Of a stretch of DNA of 64,000 bases, positions 40,721-49,179 are shown piece after piece. Each line of letters opens with the position of its first letter. Positions within the stretch are counted from its first letter, which is position 1. The stretch comes from Gemmata sp051859125. GTDB taxonomy: Bacteria > Planctomycetota > Planctomycetia > Gemmatales > Gemmataceae. A program made the position numbers and the translations under genes. The DNA lies in NCBI RefSeq assembly GCF_051859125.1, contig NZ_JBHYGG010000190.1, positions 3,081 to 67,080 on the forward strand. Reading direction: 5' to 3'. Below the pieces are notes generated by a model, which saw only the letters and a list, made by a program, of their open reading frames with translations, was not told the origin of the DNA and ran no database searches.

Positions 40721-40880
40721 GGCGAGCCGGGAGCGTCACCGACCGGCGGGGCGCGGTCGGCAAGAACTACCGGCGCTGACGCTCCCNNNNNNNNNNCCGG
40801 CGCCGGCCCGCGGGGGCCCCGCCCGCCCCGGGGGGGCGCCGCCACACTACACCCGGGGCGCCCCCCGCCCCCGGCTCGCC
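40721..40880. repeat. Family B inverted repeat interrupted by an assembly gap
   Basis: The left arm GGCGAGCCGGGAGCGTCACC starts at 40721. The right arm begins GCTGACGCTCCC and is cut by the N run at 40787; its expected end CCGGCTCGCC appears only at 40871-40880, after about 75 bp of almost pure G/C. The rest of the gap 40577-40925 shows no gene. Confidence 0.75.
40787..40796. other. Assembly gap (10 N)
   Basis: Ten unresolved bases in the right arm of a family B repeat; the flanking G/C-only stretch 40797-40870 is suspect. Confidence 0.98.
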
Positions 40881-40925
40881 ACGGTTCCTGGCGCACTCGT
40901 GTCGCCGGGACCGCCCTCAACATCG

Positions 40926-41636
40926 TCACTTCCCGTCGGCCTCGTCCTCGCGGAACCGGTACCCGACGCCGCGGACGGTCTCGATCAGTTCGCCCTCGCC
41001 GCCGGCCTGGACGAGCTTCTGCCGGAGCGTCTTGATGTGGACGTCGATGGTCCGCTCCAGCACGATCGACCCCTCGCCGATGGCCGAGTCCATGAGCTGG
41101 TGCCGGCTGAACGCGCGGCCCGGCTGGCGGACCAGCGTTTCGAGCAGGCGGAACTCGGTCGGGGTCAGGTCCAGAGTCTCGCCCTGGAAGGTGACGCGGT
41201 GGCGGATGCGGTCGATCTTGACCCCGTGGTACTCGGCCACGTCGCCGGGCTCGCCGGACCCCTGGACCCGCCGCAGGAGCGCCTTCACCTTGGCCAGCAG
41301 CACCTTGTTGTTGAACGGCTTGGGGACGTAGTCGTCGGCCCCGAGCGAGTACCCGACGACCTGGTCGGTCTCCTCCGACTTGGCCGTGAGCATGATGATC
41401 GGGATCTCGCGGGTCCGCTCCCCGGCCCGCAGCTCGCGGCACACGTCGAGCCCGTTCATCCCCGGGAGCATGATGTCGAGCAGCACCACGTCCGGGAGGA
41501 TCGTCTGGGCCTTGCGGAGCCCCTCGGTGCCGGTCTCGGCGACGTGCGTCTCGTACCCTTCCTTGTTGAAGTACCACGACAGGGACTGCGTGAGCCCCCG
41601 TTCGTCCTCGACGATCAGAATGCGAGGCTGGGCCAT
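40926..41636 (-). CDS. PhoB/OmpR-family response regulator
   Basis: A 236-residue DNA-binding response regulator. In the receiver domain the acidic pocket is Glu10-Asp11 (LIVEDERG), the phospho-acceptor Asp54 (VVLLDIMLPGMNGLDV), Thr84 and Lys106 (DDYVPKPFNNKVLL). The winged-helix effector domain (about 135-230) shows LDLTPTEFRLLETLVRQPGR and TIDVHIKTLRQKL, then VRGVGYRF. It would bind direct repeats and regulate transcription after phosphorylation. No histidine kinase lies in the adjacent genes, so its partner is elsewhere. The ATG at 41636 starts the receiver; a frame to 41690 adds a non-conserved leader. TACACT at 41747-41752 is a possible -10. Confidence 0.93.
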   Translation of the reverse strand: MAQPRILIVEDERGLTQSLSWYFNKEGYETHVAETGTEGLRKAQTILPDVVLLDIMLPGMNGLDVCRELRAGERTREIPIIMLTAKSEETDQVVGYSLGADDYVPKPFNNKVLLAKVKALLRRVQGSGEPGDVAEYHGVKIDRIRHRVTFQGETLDLTPTEFRLLETLVRQPGRAFSRHQLMDSAIGEGSIVLERTIDVHIKTLRQKLVQAGGEGELIETVRGVGYRFREDEADGK

Positions 41637-41746
41637 GGAAGCGTCCCTCGTGGGGAGTGGGGCGGCGGGCAGCGTGGCCGTCGGGCTCATGTGGTCCTCA
41701 GTGGGAGAGCGGCACCGGCCGGCCGCTCCGTCGGCCCCATACCGCC

Positions 41747-41752
41747 AGTGTA
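41747..41752 (-). promoter_or_regulatory. Candidate -10 element (response regulator)
   Basis: TACACT on the minus strand in CCGGTACACTGGCGG, the same context as at 30941-30946 (GGTACACTGGCGG), about 110 nt upstream of ATG 41636. Confidence 0.4.
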
Positions 41753-41867
41753 CCGGCGAATCCGGGTGCGGGTGCGCCCCGCGGCACGGTTCGTTGTAAG
41801 CCCGCTGTGTGAAGAACCCGCGAAGGGCGCGTGAAGTGCTGTGGGGGCGGCGTGCTCAGCGCTCACA

Positions 41868-41972
41868 ACCCGGGGTTGAAACCCCGGGCTATGCTCGGTG
41901 ACCCCGTTGGGGTCACATCGGTTTCGGACCCCGAAGGGGTCACCGGACATAGCCCGGGGTTTCAACCCCGGG
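41868..41972. repeat. Inverted repeat, family H (copy 2)
   Basis: ACCCGGGGTTGAAACCCCGGG with GCTATG (left) faces CATAGCCCGGGGTTTCAACC (right, from 41948). Inside lie two smaller hairpins, GACCCCGTTGGGGTC and GACCCCGAAGGGGTC. The remainder of the 351 bp gap 41637-41987 holds only a candidate promoter. Confidence 0.9.
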
Positions 41973-41987
41973 CACTTTGCGGGCGCA

Positions 41988-43319
41988 TCACCGCCGCACC
42001 CGCTCCAGGGCGCGGCGGGCCTCCTGCGTGCGCCACGCGGCCGCGTGCCCCCCGGCGAGGTACGCCAGGAACGCGCGGGCCTCGGCCGTGCCGAGCGCTT
42101 CCAGCAGTTCGACGGCGCGTGAGTCGGCGAGGCGGGCGGCGGGGGTCGAGTCCGGCGCGTCGGCGGCGCGGACCCGCACCCGGGCGGTCGCGACCGCCGC
42201 GTCCGGTTCGACCGCGAGCCGGGCCATCGCGAGGTAGGCGTCCGGCGCGGGGCCAGTACACATCGTCGCCCACAGCTTCGCGGCGCTCGTCTCCTGTCGC
42301 ACGGCCCGCGAGAGCGGGACCGCTTGCGGTCGCACGTCCCACACGAGCACGGTGTGGTCCCCGCCCGCGGTCAGCAGCCGCTCGCCGTCCGGGGTGAACG
42401 CCAGCGCCCGACACGCCGACCCGTGGCCCCGGAGTTCGCGGCGGAACCCCTGCGTGTGCCGCTCGAACAGCGCGACGGTCCCGTCGGCGTACCCCACTGC
42501 GAACGCGGCCCCGGTCGGCGAGAACGCGAGTGTCACCCCGCACCACGCGAGCCGCTCGGCGTCCGTCGGCACGGGCGGCGGCGGGGGCGTGTCGGGCACC
42601 CGTTCCAGGCCCGCGACCACGTCCCACACGCGCACGTGCCCGACTTCCGTGGCGAGGACTACGGCCGTGCTGTCCGGCGTGAACTCGACCGGCCCGGGGT
42701 GGCGGAACCCGCGGAGTTCGCGGCCGGTCGTGAGGCTCCAGACGCGGATCGTGCCGTCTTCGCCGACCGTCGCGGCGCGCGAGCCGTCGGGGGCGACGCG
42801 GATCGCGCACACGGGGGCGAGGTGCCCGCGGGGCTCGGACGCGGCGCGGAACGTCTCGCCGTCCCAGACGCGCACGAGCCCGGTTGCGCTGGCAGTGGCG
42901 AGGCGCGAGCCGTCGGGCGAACCCGCCACGGCGGTCACCCGGCCGGAGTGCCCGGCGAGTTGTGCGAGCTGGCGGCCGGTCGCGGCGTCCCACACGCGGC
43001 CCGCGGTGCCCGGCCCAGCGGTCAGCATACGAGTGCCGCCGACGCGCACGCTCGGGACCGCCCCGGCCCCGAGTTCCGGCGGCGGGGGGAACGGGTTGTC
43101 GCGGGGGAACCCGGTGGCCGCGTCCCACGCGACGGGCCGCACCGTGCCGTCGGGCCGCGCGACCCAGCCGGCGAGCGTCGCGCCGTCGGGGGTGAACCGC
43201 AGGTTCCGCACCTCGCCGGGCGCGCGGAACCGCAGGTCGCCGAGGCGGAGCACGGCCCCGGGGGGCAGGTCCGCGAGCGAACCGACGAACGCGAGTAGTG
43301 CGAGTGCGGGACCGAGCAT
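41988..43319 (-). CDS. Secreted WD40-repeat protein
   Basis: A 443-residue protein with a short hydrophobic leader (MLGPALALLAFVGSLA). At least six WD40 blades follow, each with the pattern 'fsPDG..l.t...DgtvrvWd': LRFTPDGATLAGWVARPDG, SPDGSRLATASATGLVRVWD, APDGSRAATVGEDGTIRVW, TPDSTAVVLATEVGHVRVWD, SPTGAAFAVGYADGTVALF, and TPDGERLLTAGGDHTVLVWD. The C-terminal 100 residues (TSAAKLWATMCTGPAPDAYL...) are an alpha-helical domain often attached to WD40 proteins in Gemmata-type genomes. It is likely a scaffold with unknown partners. The ATG at 43319 has GGAAGG about 7 nt upstream. Confidence 0.87.
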   Translation of the reverse strand: MLGPALALLAFVGSLADLPPGAVLRLGDLRFRAPGEVRNLRFTPDGATLAGWVARPDGTVRPVAWDAATGFPRDNPFPPPPELGAGAVPSVRVGGTRMLTAGPGTAGRVWDAATGRQLAQLAGHSGRVTAVAGSPDGSRLATASATGLVRVWDGETFRAASEPRGHLAPVCAIRVAPDGSRAATVGEDGTIRVWSLTTGRELRGFRHPGPVEFTPDSTAVVLATEVGHVRVWDVVAGLERVPDTPPPPPVPTDAERLAWCGVTLAFSPTGAAFAVGYADGTVALFERHTQGFRRELRGHGSACRALAFTPDGERLLTAGGDHTVLVWDVRPQAVPLSRAVRQETSAAKLWATMCTGPAPDAYLAMARLAVEPDAAVATARVRVRAADAPDSTPAARLADSRAVELLEALGTAEARAFLAYLAGGHAAAWRTQEARRALERVRR

Positions 43320-43418
43320 CGGCGGCCTTCCGGCGGGTCCGTCGGGCGGCCGGGAGAATACCAACCCGCCCGCCGCGCCGCGAGCCGAATCGGCCGGCCG
43401 CGAGGCGCGTGACGCTGG

Positions 43419-43459
43419 ATTTGGCGAGCGGGGGACGTGAGTCCCCCGCTCGCCCAAAT
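43419..43459. repeat. Family G hairpin (copy 3), minimal loop
   Basis: ATTTGGCGAGCGGGGGAC-gtga-GTCCCCCGCTCGCCCAAAT: an 18 bp stem with one bulged C and a 4 nt loop. It lies between divergent genes. Confidence 0.92.
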
Positions 43460-43571
43460 CAAGGCGCTCAGTTTTCATCTCTCGGGCCGTTGTTCTCGGC
43501 CGGGCGGCGGTTCACAATGGGTGATTCTGCTGCTGCCACCCGCACCACGGACCCGCCCGGAGCCGCACCAC

Positions 43572-45122
43572 ATGCCGCGTCCCGCCTTCGCTGCCGCCGC
43601 GTTCCTCGGCCTCGCGCTCGCACTGTCGCCCACCCCGACCCGGTCTGCCGAACTCGCCCCCGCGCCCCGCAGTTCCCCCGCCGCGATCGACGCGCTGCTG
43701 CTCGCCGAGGTCAAGGAACGGTCGGAGGTGATGAAGAACCTCCAGTACATGTCCGACGTGATCGGCCCGCGGCTCACCGGGTCGAAGAACCTCGAACGCG
43801 CCAACAACTGGACCGCCGAGAAGATGAAGGCGTACGGCCTCGAAAACGTCCGGCTCGAGCCGTGGGAGATCCCGGTCGGCTGGGAGCGGGGCAAGGCGAC
43901 CATGAGGCTCGTCGACCCCGACAACGGCCGCGACCTCGCCATCGCGTCGTTCGGGTGGACCCCCGGCACCGGGGGCAAGAAGACCGGCAAGGTCGTCGTG
44001 CTGACCGCACGCACCAAGGCCGACCTCGACGCCCACCGCGGCAAGCTCAAGAACGCGACGGTGCTGCTGTCGGCCCCCAAGGAGGTGAAGCCGATTTCCG
44101 ACCTCAACTACCCCGCACCGGCCGGCCCGTCGGCCGGTCAGCCGAAGAAGGACGAGCCCAAGCTCCCCAACACGAAGAGCAGCGCCGACCAAAAGGCCGA
44201 GCCGGCGCCCGCCAGCGCCGACCTGCGGCAGCCGGGGCTGGAGGCGGTCACCGAGTTCCTGAAGGCCGAGGGGGCGGCGTGCGTGTGCGTGGACGCCGCG
44301 AAGCCGCACGGGCTACTCGTCACCACCGGGAGCTGGCCGACCGACCGGGCCGCGGCCGAGGCGCGGCTCCCGCGGGTATTCATGGCGCACGAGCACTACG
44401 CACTGTTGCACCGCCTCGCGAGCCGGCCCGATTCCACGACGAAGGTGGAGGTCGAGATCAGCAACACGTTCATCCCGGGGCCGGTCACGGTCTACAACAC
44501 GATCGGCGAGGTCACCGGCAGCGACAAGCCCGACGAGTTCGTCGTGGTCGGCGCGCACCTCGACTCGTGGGAGCTCGCGAGCGGCACGACCGACAACGCG
44601 ACCGGAAGCTGCGTGGTCCTGGAGATCGCGCGCACTGTGGCGGCGTTGGCCAAAGCTGGAGAGCGGCCGCGGCGCACGATCCGGTTCGTGCTGTTCACCG
44701 GAGAGGAGCAGGGGCTGCACGGGTCGAAGAAGTACTGCGAGCGGCACAAGGACGAACTCGTGCGGCACTCGGCGGCGCTGGTCCACGACACGGGCACGGG
44801 GAAGGTCCACGGGTTCGGGCTGCACGGCCGCACCGCCGTCCGCGAGGTGCTCGAACCGCAGTTGGAGGCGCTGACGAAGGTGGACGGGTGGAAGGGGCTG
44901 GACATGCGGGGCATGGGCGGCACCGACCACCTGTCGTTCCACACCGCGGGCGTGCCCGGGTTCGCGTGCCTGCAAGACATCGACGAGTACCGGCTGACGC
45001 ACCACACGCAGAGCGACACGTTCGACAAGGCCAAGGGGCCGAACCTCGTCCAGGGCGCACAGGTCCTGAGCGTCGCCGTCGTCCGCATCGCGAACCTGCC
45101 CGAACTGCTCCCGCGGAAGTGA
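43572..45122 (+). CDS. M28-family zinc aminopeptidase
   Basis: A 516-residue exported peptidase (signal peptide about 1-25, ending PTRSA). A PA-type insert region lies in the first 270 residues. The M28 catalytic domain (about 295-516) carries the two-zinc ligands: His/Asp in VVGAHLDSWE, Asp in TTDNATGSC, the catalytic Glu pair in LFTGEEQGLHG, Asp in LVHDTGTG, and His in LTHHTQSDTFDK. It is probably a periplasmic or extracellular aminopeptidase or carboxypeptidase. The ATG at 43572 starts the signal peptide. A Lys/Pro-rich linker near 180-220 (AGPSAGQPKKDEPKLPNTK) is unusual. Confidence 0.93.
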   Translation: MPRPAFAAAAFLGLALALSPTPTRSAELAPAPRSSPAAIDALLLAEVKERSEVMKNLQYMSDVIGPRLTGSKNLERANNWTAEKMKAYGLENVRLEPWEIPVGWERGKATMRLVDPDNGRDLAIASFGWTPGTGGKKTGKVVVLTARTKADLDAHRGKLKNATVLLSAPKEVKPISDLNYPAPAGPSAGQPKKDEPKLPNTKSSADQKAEPAPASADLRQPGLEAVTEFLKAEGAACVCVDAAKPHGLLVTTGSWPTDRAAAEARLPRVFMAHEHYALLHRLASRPDSTTKVEVEISNTFIPGPVTVYNTIGEVTGSDKPDEFVVVGAHLDSWELASGTTDNATGSCVVLEIARTVAALAKAGERPRRTIRFVLFTGEEQGLHGSKKYCERHKDELVRHSAALVHDTGTGKVHGFGLHGRTAVREVLEPQLEALTKVDGWKGLDMRGMGGTDHLSFHTAGVPGFACLQDIDEYRLTHHTQSDTFDKAKGPNLVQGAQVLSVAVVRIANLPELLPRK

Positions 45123-45180
45123 GCGATGAACCGAGCGTGAAACAGGTGGGCTCGCGTGATTGGTGCGCGGTTCATGTGGC

Positions 45181-45360
45181 CCCCCTCACCCGCGACTCGA
45201 AGACTCGTCGCGACCTCTCCCCGTAGGAACGGGGCGAGGTGGGGCTCACCGGGCTTCTCACCAGCGCCGCGGGTGGGGTTGCTCCGGCGGAGGCCAGCCG
45301 CCCCCACCTCGCCCCGTTCCTACGGGGCGAGGTCGCCGCGCTTCGCGGCGGGTGAGGGGG
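45181..45360. repeat. Inverted repeat, family I (copy 1)
   Basis: CCCCCTCACCCGCGACTCG at the left end faces GGCGGGTGAGGGGG at the right. Within it CCCCGTAGGAACGGGGCGAG faces CTCGCCCCGTTCCTACGGGG. A second copy is at 62675-62852. It fills most of the 299 bp gap 45123-45421, which has no gene. Confidence 0.88.
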
Positions 45361-45421
45361 AACCACGAAGGATGTTCTCAACTACGCGACCCCGTTCCGC
45401 TACTCGTTCTGAGTGCCCGCG

Positions 45422-46075
45422 ATGCCCCTACTCACCGAGCCGTACACGGAGCAGGTCGCGGTGTGGCCCAGGCAGGGGCGGCACGTCCTCGCGCAGTTCG
45501 ACGACGACACCGTCATCGTCTACCAGGCGTACGCACCGGCCATTGGGCGGCACGCGGCCGCGCACGGCACGTTCGGCGGCGACTTCAGCTACGACCGCAT
45601 GAGCTGGGTGAAGCCGAACTTCCTCTGGATGATGTACCGCTCCGGGTGGGGCACCAAGGAGAACCAGGAGGTCACGCTCGCCCTCCGCGTCCGCCGCACG
45701 TTCTTCGACTCGCTCCTCGCGGCGGCCGTGCCGTCGTCGTGGGACCGGGAGCAGTTCGCCACGCAAGAGGAGTGGTCGCGGGCCGTCGGCCGGTCGGCGG
45801 TGCGGTTGCAGTGGGACCCGGACCACCACCCGTCCGGCGCGAAACTCGACCGGCGGGCGATCCAGTTGGGTCTCCGCGGCGACGTACTGGAAGCGTTCGG
45901 CCGCCGCGAGTTAGTGGAAGTGATTGACCTCTCCGACTTCGTCGCCGAGCAGCGCGAGCGCCTGAAGTCCGCCGGCGTGCGAGCGCTCGAGACGCCCCGC
46001 GAGCGCGTGTACCGCCCCGCCGACCCCGCGACCGCCGCCCGCTTGCGACTGGACGGGGACGAGCCGCGGCCGTGA
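45422..46075 (+). CDS. DUF4291 family protein
   Basis: A 217-residue protein matching DUF4291. Characteristic segments are VIVYQAYAPAIGRHAAAHGT, SYDRMSWVKPNFLWMMYRSG, TKENQEVTLALRVRR and VRLQWDPDHHPSGAKLDRRA. The family is widespread, cytoplasmic and of unknown function. The ATG at 45422 is used; a GTG three codons earlier (45413) is equally possible and neither has a clear ribosome site. The preceding gap contains a family I repeat, so it is probably transcribed alone. Confidence 0.88.
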   Translation: MPLLTEPYTEQVAVWPRQGRHVLAQFDDDTVIVYQAYAPAIGRHAAAHGTFGGDFSYDRMSWVKPNFLWMMYRSGWGTKENQEVTLALRVRRTFFDSLLAAAVPSSWDREQFATQEEWSRAVGRSAVRLQWDPDHHPSGAKLDRRAIQLGLRGDVLEAFGRRELVEVIDLSDFVAEQRERLKSAGVRALETPRERVYRPADPATAARLRLDGDEPRP

Positions 46076-46208
46076 GCGGCACGCGGCGACCCGGGGCCGC
46101 GGCTCTCATCAATTTCTCCCCGCACTTCTCTGGACCGCGCCGCCCGCACGGTCGATACTTGAGGAAGAGACGCGCCCGCCCGCGCAGTTCCCGAACCGGA
46201 GTCGTGCC

Positions 46209-47051
46209 GTGCGATACCTGAACCGCCTCGTCTGGGCCGTGGCCGCCGTTGTCGCGTCCGCATCGGCCGCGGCCGCCCAGCAGGGGTCGGTCACGACCGG
46301 CGGCGGGGGCTCGCTCGGGAGCCTCGGCGGCACCGGCGGGCTGGCCGGCGGCCTCGGTGGTGGGACCGGGGGCGGCGGGGGTGCCGGCGGCGGGGGCTCG
46401 CTCGGGGGCGACCTCGGCGGTGCCCAGCTCCAGACGATGCAACCGGCCCCGACCCTGGCGCCGCCGTCCGGCCAGAACACCAGCTCGCTCGACCCGACCA
46501 ACTTCCTGTCCGGGTACTACGCCAACCCGTACTACCAGGGTCTCATCAGCTCGCAGGTGAACCAGGCCCCGGGCGGGTTCGGTCAGATCCTCATGGGGAC
46601 CGGCGGCAGCGGCGCACGCGGCACCAACCGCACCAACCTCGGGGCCGGCGGCGGAATGGCGACCACGAGCCGGGCGACCGGGGCCGGTGGCCGTGCGGGG
46701 GGCGGGCTCGGCGGGACCGCGGCCAGCAGCAACTACGGCGTCATGGTGCCGATGCCGGTGCAGCTCACCTACGCCGCGGTCGCCGACTTCAGCGCCCCGT
46801 CCGTCGCCGCCCCGCAGCTCCAGTCCGACCTCTCCGCGATGGTCCAGCGGTCGCTCGGCACGCTCTCGAACCCCGCCGGGGTTCAGGTGCTCACCACCGC
46901 CGACAACAACGTCGTCCTCCGCGGCGCCGTCCGCGACGCCCGCGAGGCCCGGCTCGTCGAGGGCATGGTCCGCCTCACCCCCGGCGTCGCTTACATCAAG
47001 AACGAACTGACCTTTCCGGGCGCTGTGCCGCTGCCCGCCCCGCGGCCGTGA
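46209..47051 (+). CDS. Secreted Gly-rich protein with C-terminal BON domain
   Basis: A 280-residue exported protein. The signal peptide ends near ASAAAAQQ, then about 60 residues are almost pure Gly/Ser/Leu repeats (GGTGGLAGGLGGGTGGGGG). A middle part with Tyr/Asn (FLSGYYANPYYQGL) follows, and the C-terminal 70 residues form a BON-like domain: LQSDLSAMVQRSLGTL, then VQVLTTADNNVVLRGAVRDA and AREARLVEGMVRLTPGV. BON domains bind membranes or cell-wall components in periplasmic proteins. The GTG at 46209 has GGAG 9 nt upstream. It is followed by a family D repeat. Confidence 0.8.
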   Translation: MRYLNRLVWAVAAVVASASAAAAQQGSVTTGGGGSLGSLGGTGGLAGGLGGGTGGGGGAGGGGSLGGDLGGAQLQTMQPAPTLAPPSGQNTSSLDPTNFLSGYYANPYYQGLISSQVNQAPGGFGQILMGTGGSGARGTNRTNLGAGGGMATTSRATGAGGRAGGGLGGTAASSNYGVMVPMPVQLTYAAVADFSAPSVAAPQLQSDLSAMVQRSLGTLSNPAGVQVLTTADNNVVLRGAVRDAREARLVEGMVRLTPGVAYIKNELTFPGAVPLPAPRP

Positions 47052-47081
47052 GCGCAGACGGCAGCAGGGGGAAAGGCGAAG

Positions 47082-47222
47082 ACAAAAAACAAGGCACGGG
47101 CACGCACGCGGGCACGGTCAAGACCTGACGCGCGATGGCCCACCCGTGCTGAGACCGGCACGGCGCGTCCGGGCTGCCAGTCTCCTCCGTGCCCGCGTGC
47201 GTGCCCGTGCCCGATTGGCTTT
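47082..47222. repeat. Inverted repeat, family D (copy 2)
   Basis: GGCACGGGCACGCACGCGGGC (left, about 47093) faces GCCCGCGTGCGTGCCCGTGCC (right, about 47190). The flanks GGCGAAGACAAAA and CGATTGGCTTTCC also resemble the ends of the copies at 8037 and 55532. Confidence 0.88.
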
Positions 47223-47261
47223 CCCCTCTCCTGCCGGCCCGCCCCTCACCCCCCGTCGCCG

Positions 47262-47267
47262 TACAAT
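47262..47267 (+). promoter_or_regulatory. Candidate -10 element (ferredoxin gene)
   Basis: TACAAT in GCCGTACAATACC, 35 nt before the ATG at 47303. Confidence 0.45.
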
Positions 47268-47302
47268 ACCTGCGGATCGCTCCACCAACCGCAGGAACCC
47301 TA

Positions 47303-47722
47303 ATGGGCGGCGTCAACCCGTACATCCGCAAGGTGCCCCTCAACCGGCCCGACAAGCCGTTCACGGTCACGTTCGTCGACGAGGAGACCGGCTCCTCGAA
47401 GACCTACGTGATGGACCCGGCCGCGTTCCCCTACGGGCACATCGGGCTCGACGGCTCGCTGCTCGCCATCGCCGAGGAGGCCGGCGTCGAGATCAACCAC
47501 TCGTGCGGCGGCGTGTGCGCGTGCTCGACCTGCCACGTTTACGTTCGCGACGGGGCGAAGGCGTGCTCGCCGGCGAGCGAGGACGAGGAGGACGAACTCG
47601 ACCAGGCCCCGGCCGTCACCCCCGAGTCGCGGCTCAGTTGCCAGTGCGTCCCGGACGGCTCGGCCGACGTCGTGGTCGTGGTCCCGAAGTGGAACCGGAA
47701 CCTCGTCAAGGAGGGCCACTGA
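47303..47722 (+). CDS. [2Fe-2S] ferredoxin, ISC/adrenodoxin type
   Basis: A 139-residue ferredoxin. Cluster ligands are Cys68, Cys74 and Cys77 in HSCGGVCACSTCHVYV (C-x5-C-x2-C) and Cys113 in SRLSCQC, the spacing of ISC-type/adrenodoxin ferredoxins. A DEEDELDQAP acidic helix between them is the usual partner-docking site. The N-terminal 35 residues (IRKVPLNRPDKPFTVTF) form an extension. The likely role is electron donation in iron-sulfur assembly or to an oxidoreductase; no isc genes are adjacent. The ATG at 47303 has AGGA 8 nt upstream and a -10-like TACAAT at 47262. Confidence 0.93.
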   Translation: MGGVNPYIRKVPLNRPDKPFTVTFVDEETGSSKTYVMDPAAFPYGHIGLDGSLLAIAEEAGVEINHSCGGVCACSTCHVYVRDGAKACSPASEDEEDELDQAPAVTPESRLSCQCVPDGSADVVVVVPKWNRNLVKEGH

Positions 47723-47904
47723 CCGGCCCCCGGGCGCCGCGGCCGCGGGCCGTGCGGGGGCTGGACAAGCGGGGGAAACTGTTCCGCCGGGGCCGCCGCG
47801 CCGGGCCGTGAAAGCCGGCGCAACTCTCTGGCACGGCCGTTGCCAACGGCGTATCATCCAGAAACGTTCCCCTCTCAGGCTCCCTCCCGTCCCGAGGATC
47901 TGTC

Positions 47905-49113
47905 ATGCGACGCTGGCTGGCGGCCCCCCTCCTCTTCGGCGCGATCGCCGCACTGGCCCTCACGACCGAGCCCCCGCGGGCCCTGGCCCAGGTGGCCGCC
48001 CCGGTCGAAGAGACGTTCCTCACCCCGGACGGGGTCCAGCTCCGTGCCCTGTTCACGAAGTCGGAAAAGACCCCGGGCACGGACCCGGTCGTGATCCTCT
48101 TGTACCCCCCGGGGAAGGACAACACGATGGCCAAGGGCGACTGGAAGGGGCTGGCCGCGCGGCTGGCCAAGGAGGGGTACAACGTGCTCCAGTTCGACTG
48201 GCGGGGCCACGGGAAGAGCACCGAGATCAAGGACCCCGAGCGGTTCTGGAACATCCCGGGGCCGGGCGCCCAGTTCGCGCCGAACCCGTTCAGCGGCCCG
48301 TGGCACACCGCCAAGTACATCAAGGGGGCCCCGGTCGCCGGGACCAAGAAGATCAAGAACACCCTCACGTTCGCCGACTTCAACAACCCCGTCGGGTACG
48401 CCCCGACGTACCTGCTCGACCTGGCCGCGGCCCGGCACCACCTGGACACGAAGAACGACGCGGGCGACCTGAACACCAGCTCGGTCTACCTGATCGGGTC
48501 CGACATCGCCGCGACCCTGGGGCTCGCGTGGATGACGACCGAGTGGAACCGGCCCGCGTTCGCCCCGACCCCGAACCAGCTCGCGTTCCCGGGCATCGGC
48601 GGGTTCCCGACGTACCGCTACGTCCCGCAGCCGCTCGCCGGCGGCCTGCCGAACGAACTCGGCGGCGGCGACATCTCCGGCGCGATCTGGCTGTCCCCGG
48701 CCCGCCCGACCTCGGTGCCCGAGGTGCTGGTCAAGAACTGGGTCAAGCTCACGCCCAAGCTCCGGGACAACAACCCGATGCTGAGCCTGTACGCCACGAA
48801 GGACGACAAGGGGAAGAGCGGGGCCAACTTCATCACCGACGAGGTGCTGGTCGCCGTGCCCCCGGCCGGGTCCCCGCTCGGGAAGCTGGAGCAGACCCAG
48901 AAGTTCGAGGTGAAGGGCGGCGGGGCGCTCAGCGGCGTGGCCCTGCTCGGCGCGAACGCCGGCACCGAGGACACGATCGTGAAGTACCTGGAGGCGATCC
49001 AGAAGAACCGCGCCAAGCTGATCCGCAAGAACCGCGGGTTCACCGCCCCGTGGTCGATCCAGCTCGCGCAGGACAACAGCCTCTCGCCCAACGGGTTCGG
49101 GTTCCGGCCGTGA
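47905..49113 (+). CDS. Exported alpha/beta-hydrolase-like protein lacking the usual nucleophile
   Basis: A 402-residue exported protein (signal peptide MRRWLAAPLLFGAIAALALT, ending ALAQ). The first 120 residues follow the alpha/beta-hydrolase pattern: VEETFLTPDGVQLRALF, VVILLYPPGKDN, and YNVLQFDWRGHGKS. At the nucleophile elbow, where GxSxG is expected, it reads SVYLIGSDIAATLGLAWM (G-S-D-I-A), so the usual Ser-centred loop is altered. The C-terminal Lys/Asn-rich part is not recognised, and no clear Asp/His pair is seen. It may be a non-catalytic relative. The ATG at 47905 starts the signal peptide. A hairpin terminator follows at 49149. Confidence 0.7.
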   Translation: MRRWLAAPLLFGAIAALALTTEPPRALAQVAAPVEETFLTPDGVQLRALFTKSEKTPGTDPVVILLYPPGKDNTMAKGDWKGLAARLAKEGYNVLQFDWRGHGKSTEIKDPERFWNIPGPGAQFAPNPFSGPWHTAKYIKGAPVAGTKKIKNTLTFADFNNPVGYAPTYLLDLAAARHHLDTKNDAGDLNTSSVYLIGSDIAATLGLAWMTTEWNRPAFAPTPNQLAFPGIGGFPTYRYVPQPLAGGLPNELGGGDISGAIWLSPARPTSVPEVLVKNWVKLTPKLRDNNPMLSLYATKDDKGKSGANFITDEVLVAVPPAGSPLGKLEQTQKFEVKGGGALSGVALLGANAGTEDTIVKYLEAIQKNRAKLIRKNRGFTAPWSIQLAQDNSLSPNGFGFRP

Positions 49114-49148
49114 TCTTGGAGTGCGGAGCGCGGAGTTCGGAGTGAAGC

Positions 49149-49179
49149 AAACGGCCGCGGGTGAACCCCGCGGCCGTTT
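49149..49179. terminator. Bidirectional hairpin terminator
   Basis: AAACGGCCGCGGG-tgaac-CCCGCGGCCGTTT, a perfect 13 bp stem with A- and T-rich ends on the two strands, in the convergent gap between 49113 and 49327. Outer arms GGAGTGCGGAGCGCGGAGTTC (left) and CCGAATTCCGCACTCCGCAC (right) make a larger inverted repeat spanning 49115-49320. Confidence 0.75.

Noticed and set aside
40797..40870. G/C-only stretch after the N run as a natural element
   Set aside because: It splits an otherwise standard family B arm and has no counterpart in other copies; an assembly artefact is more likely.
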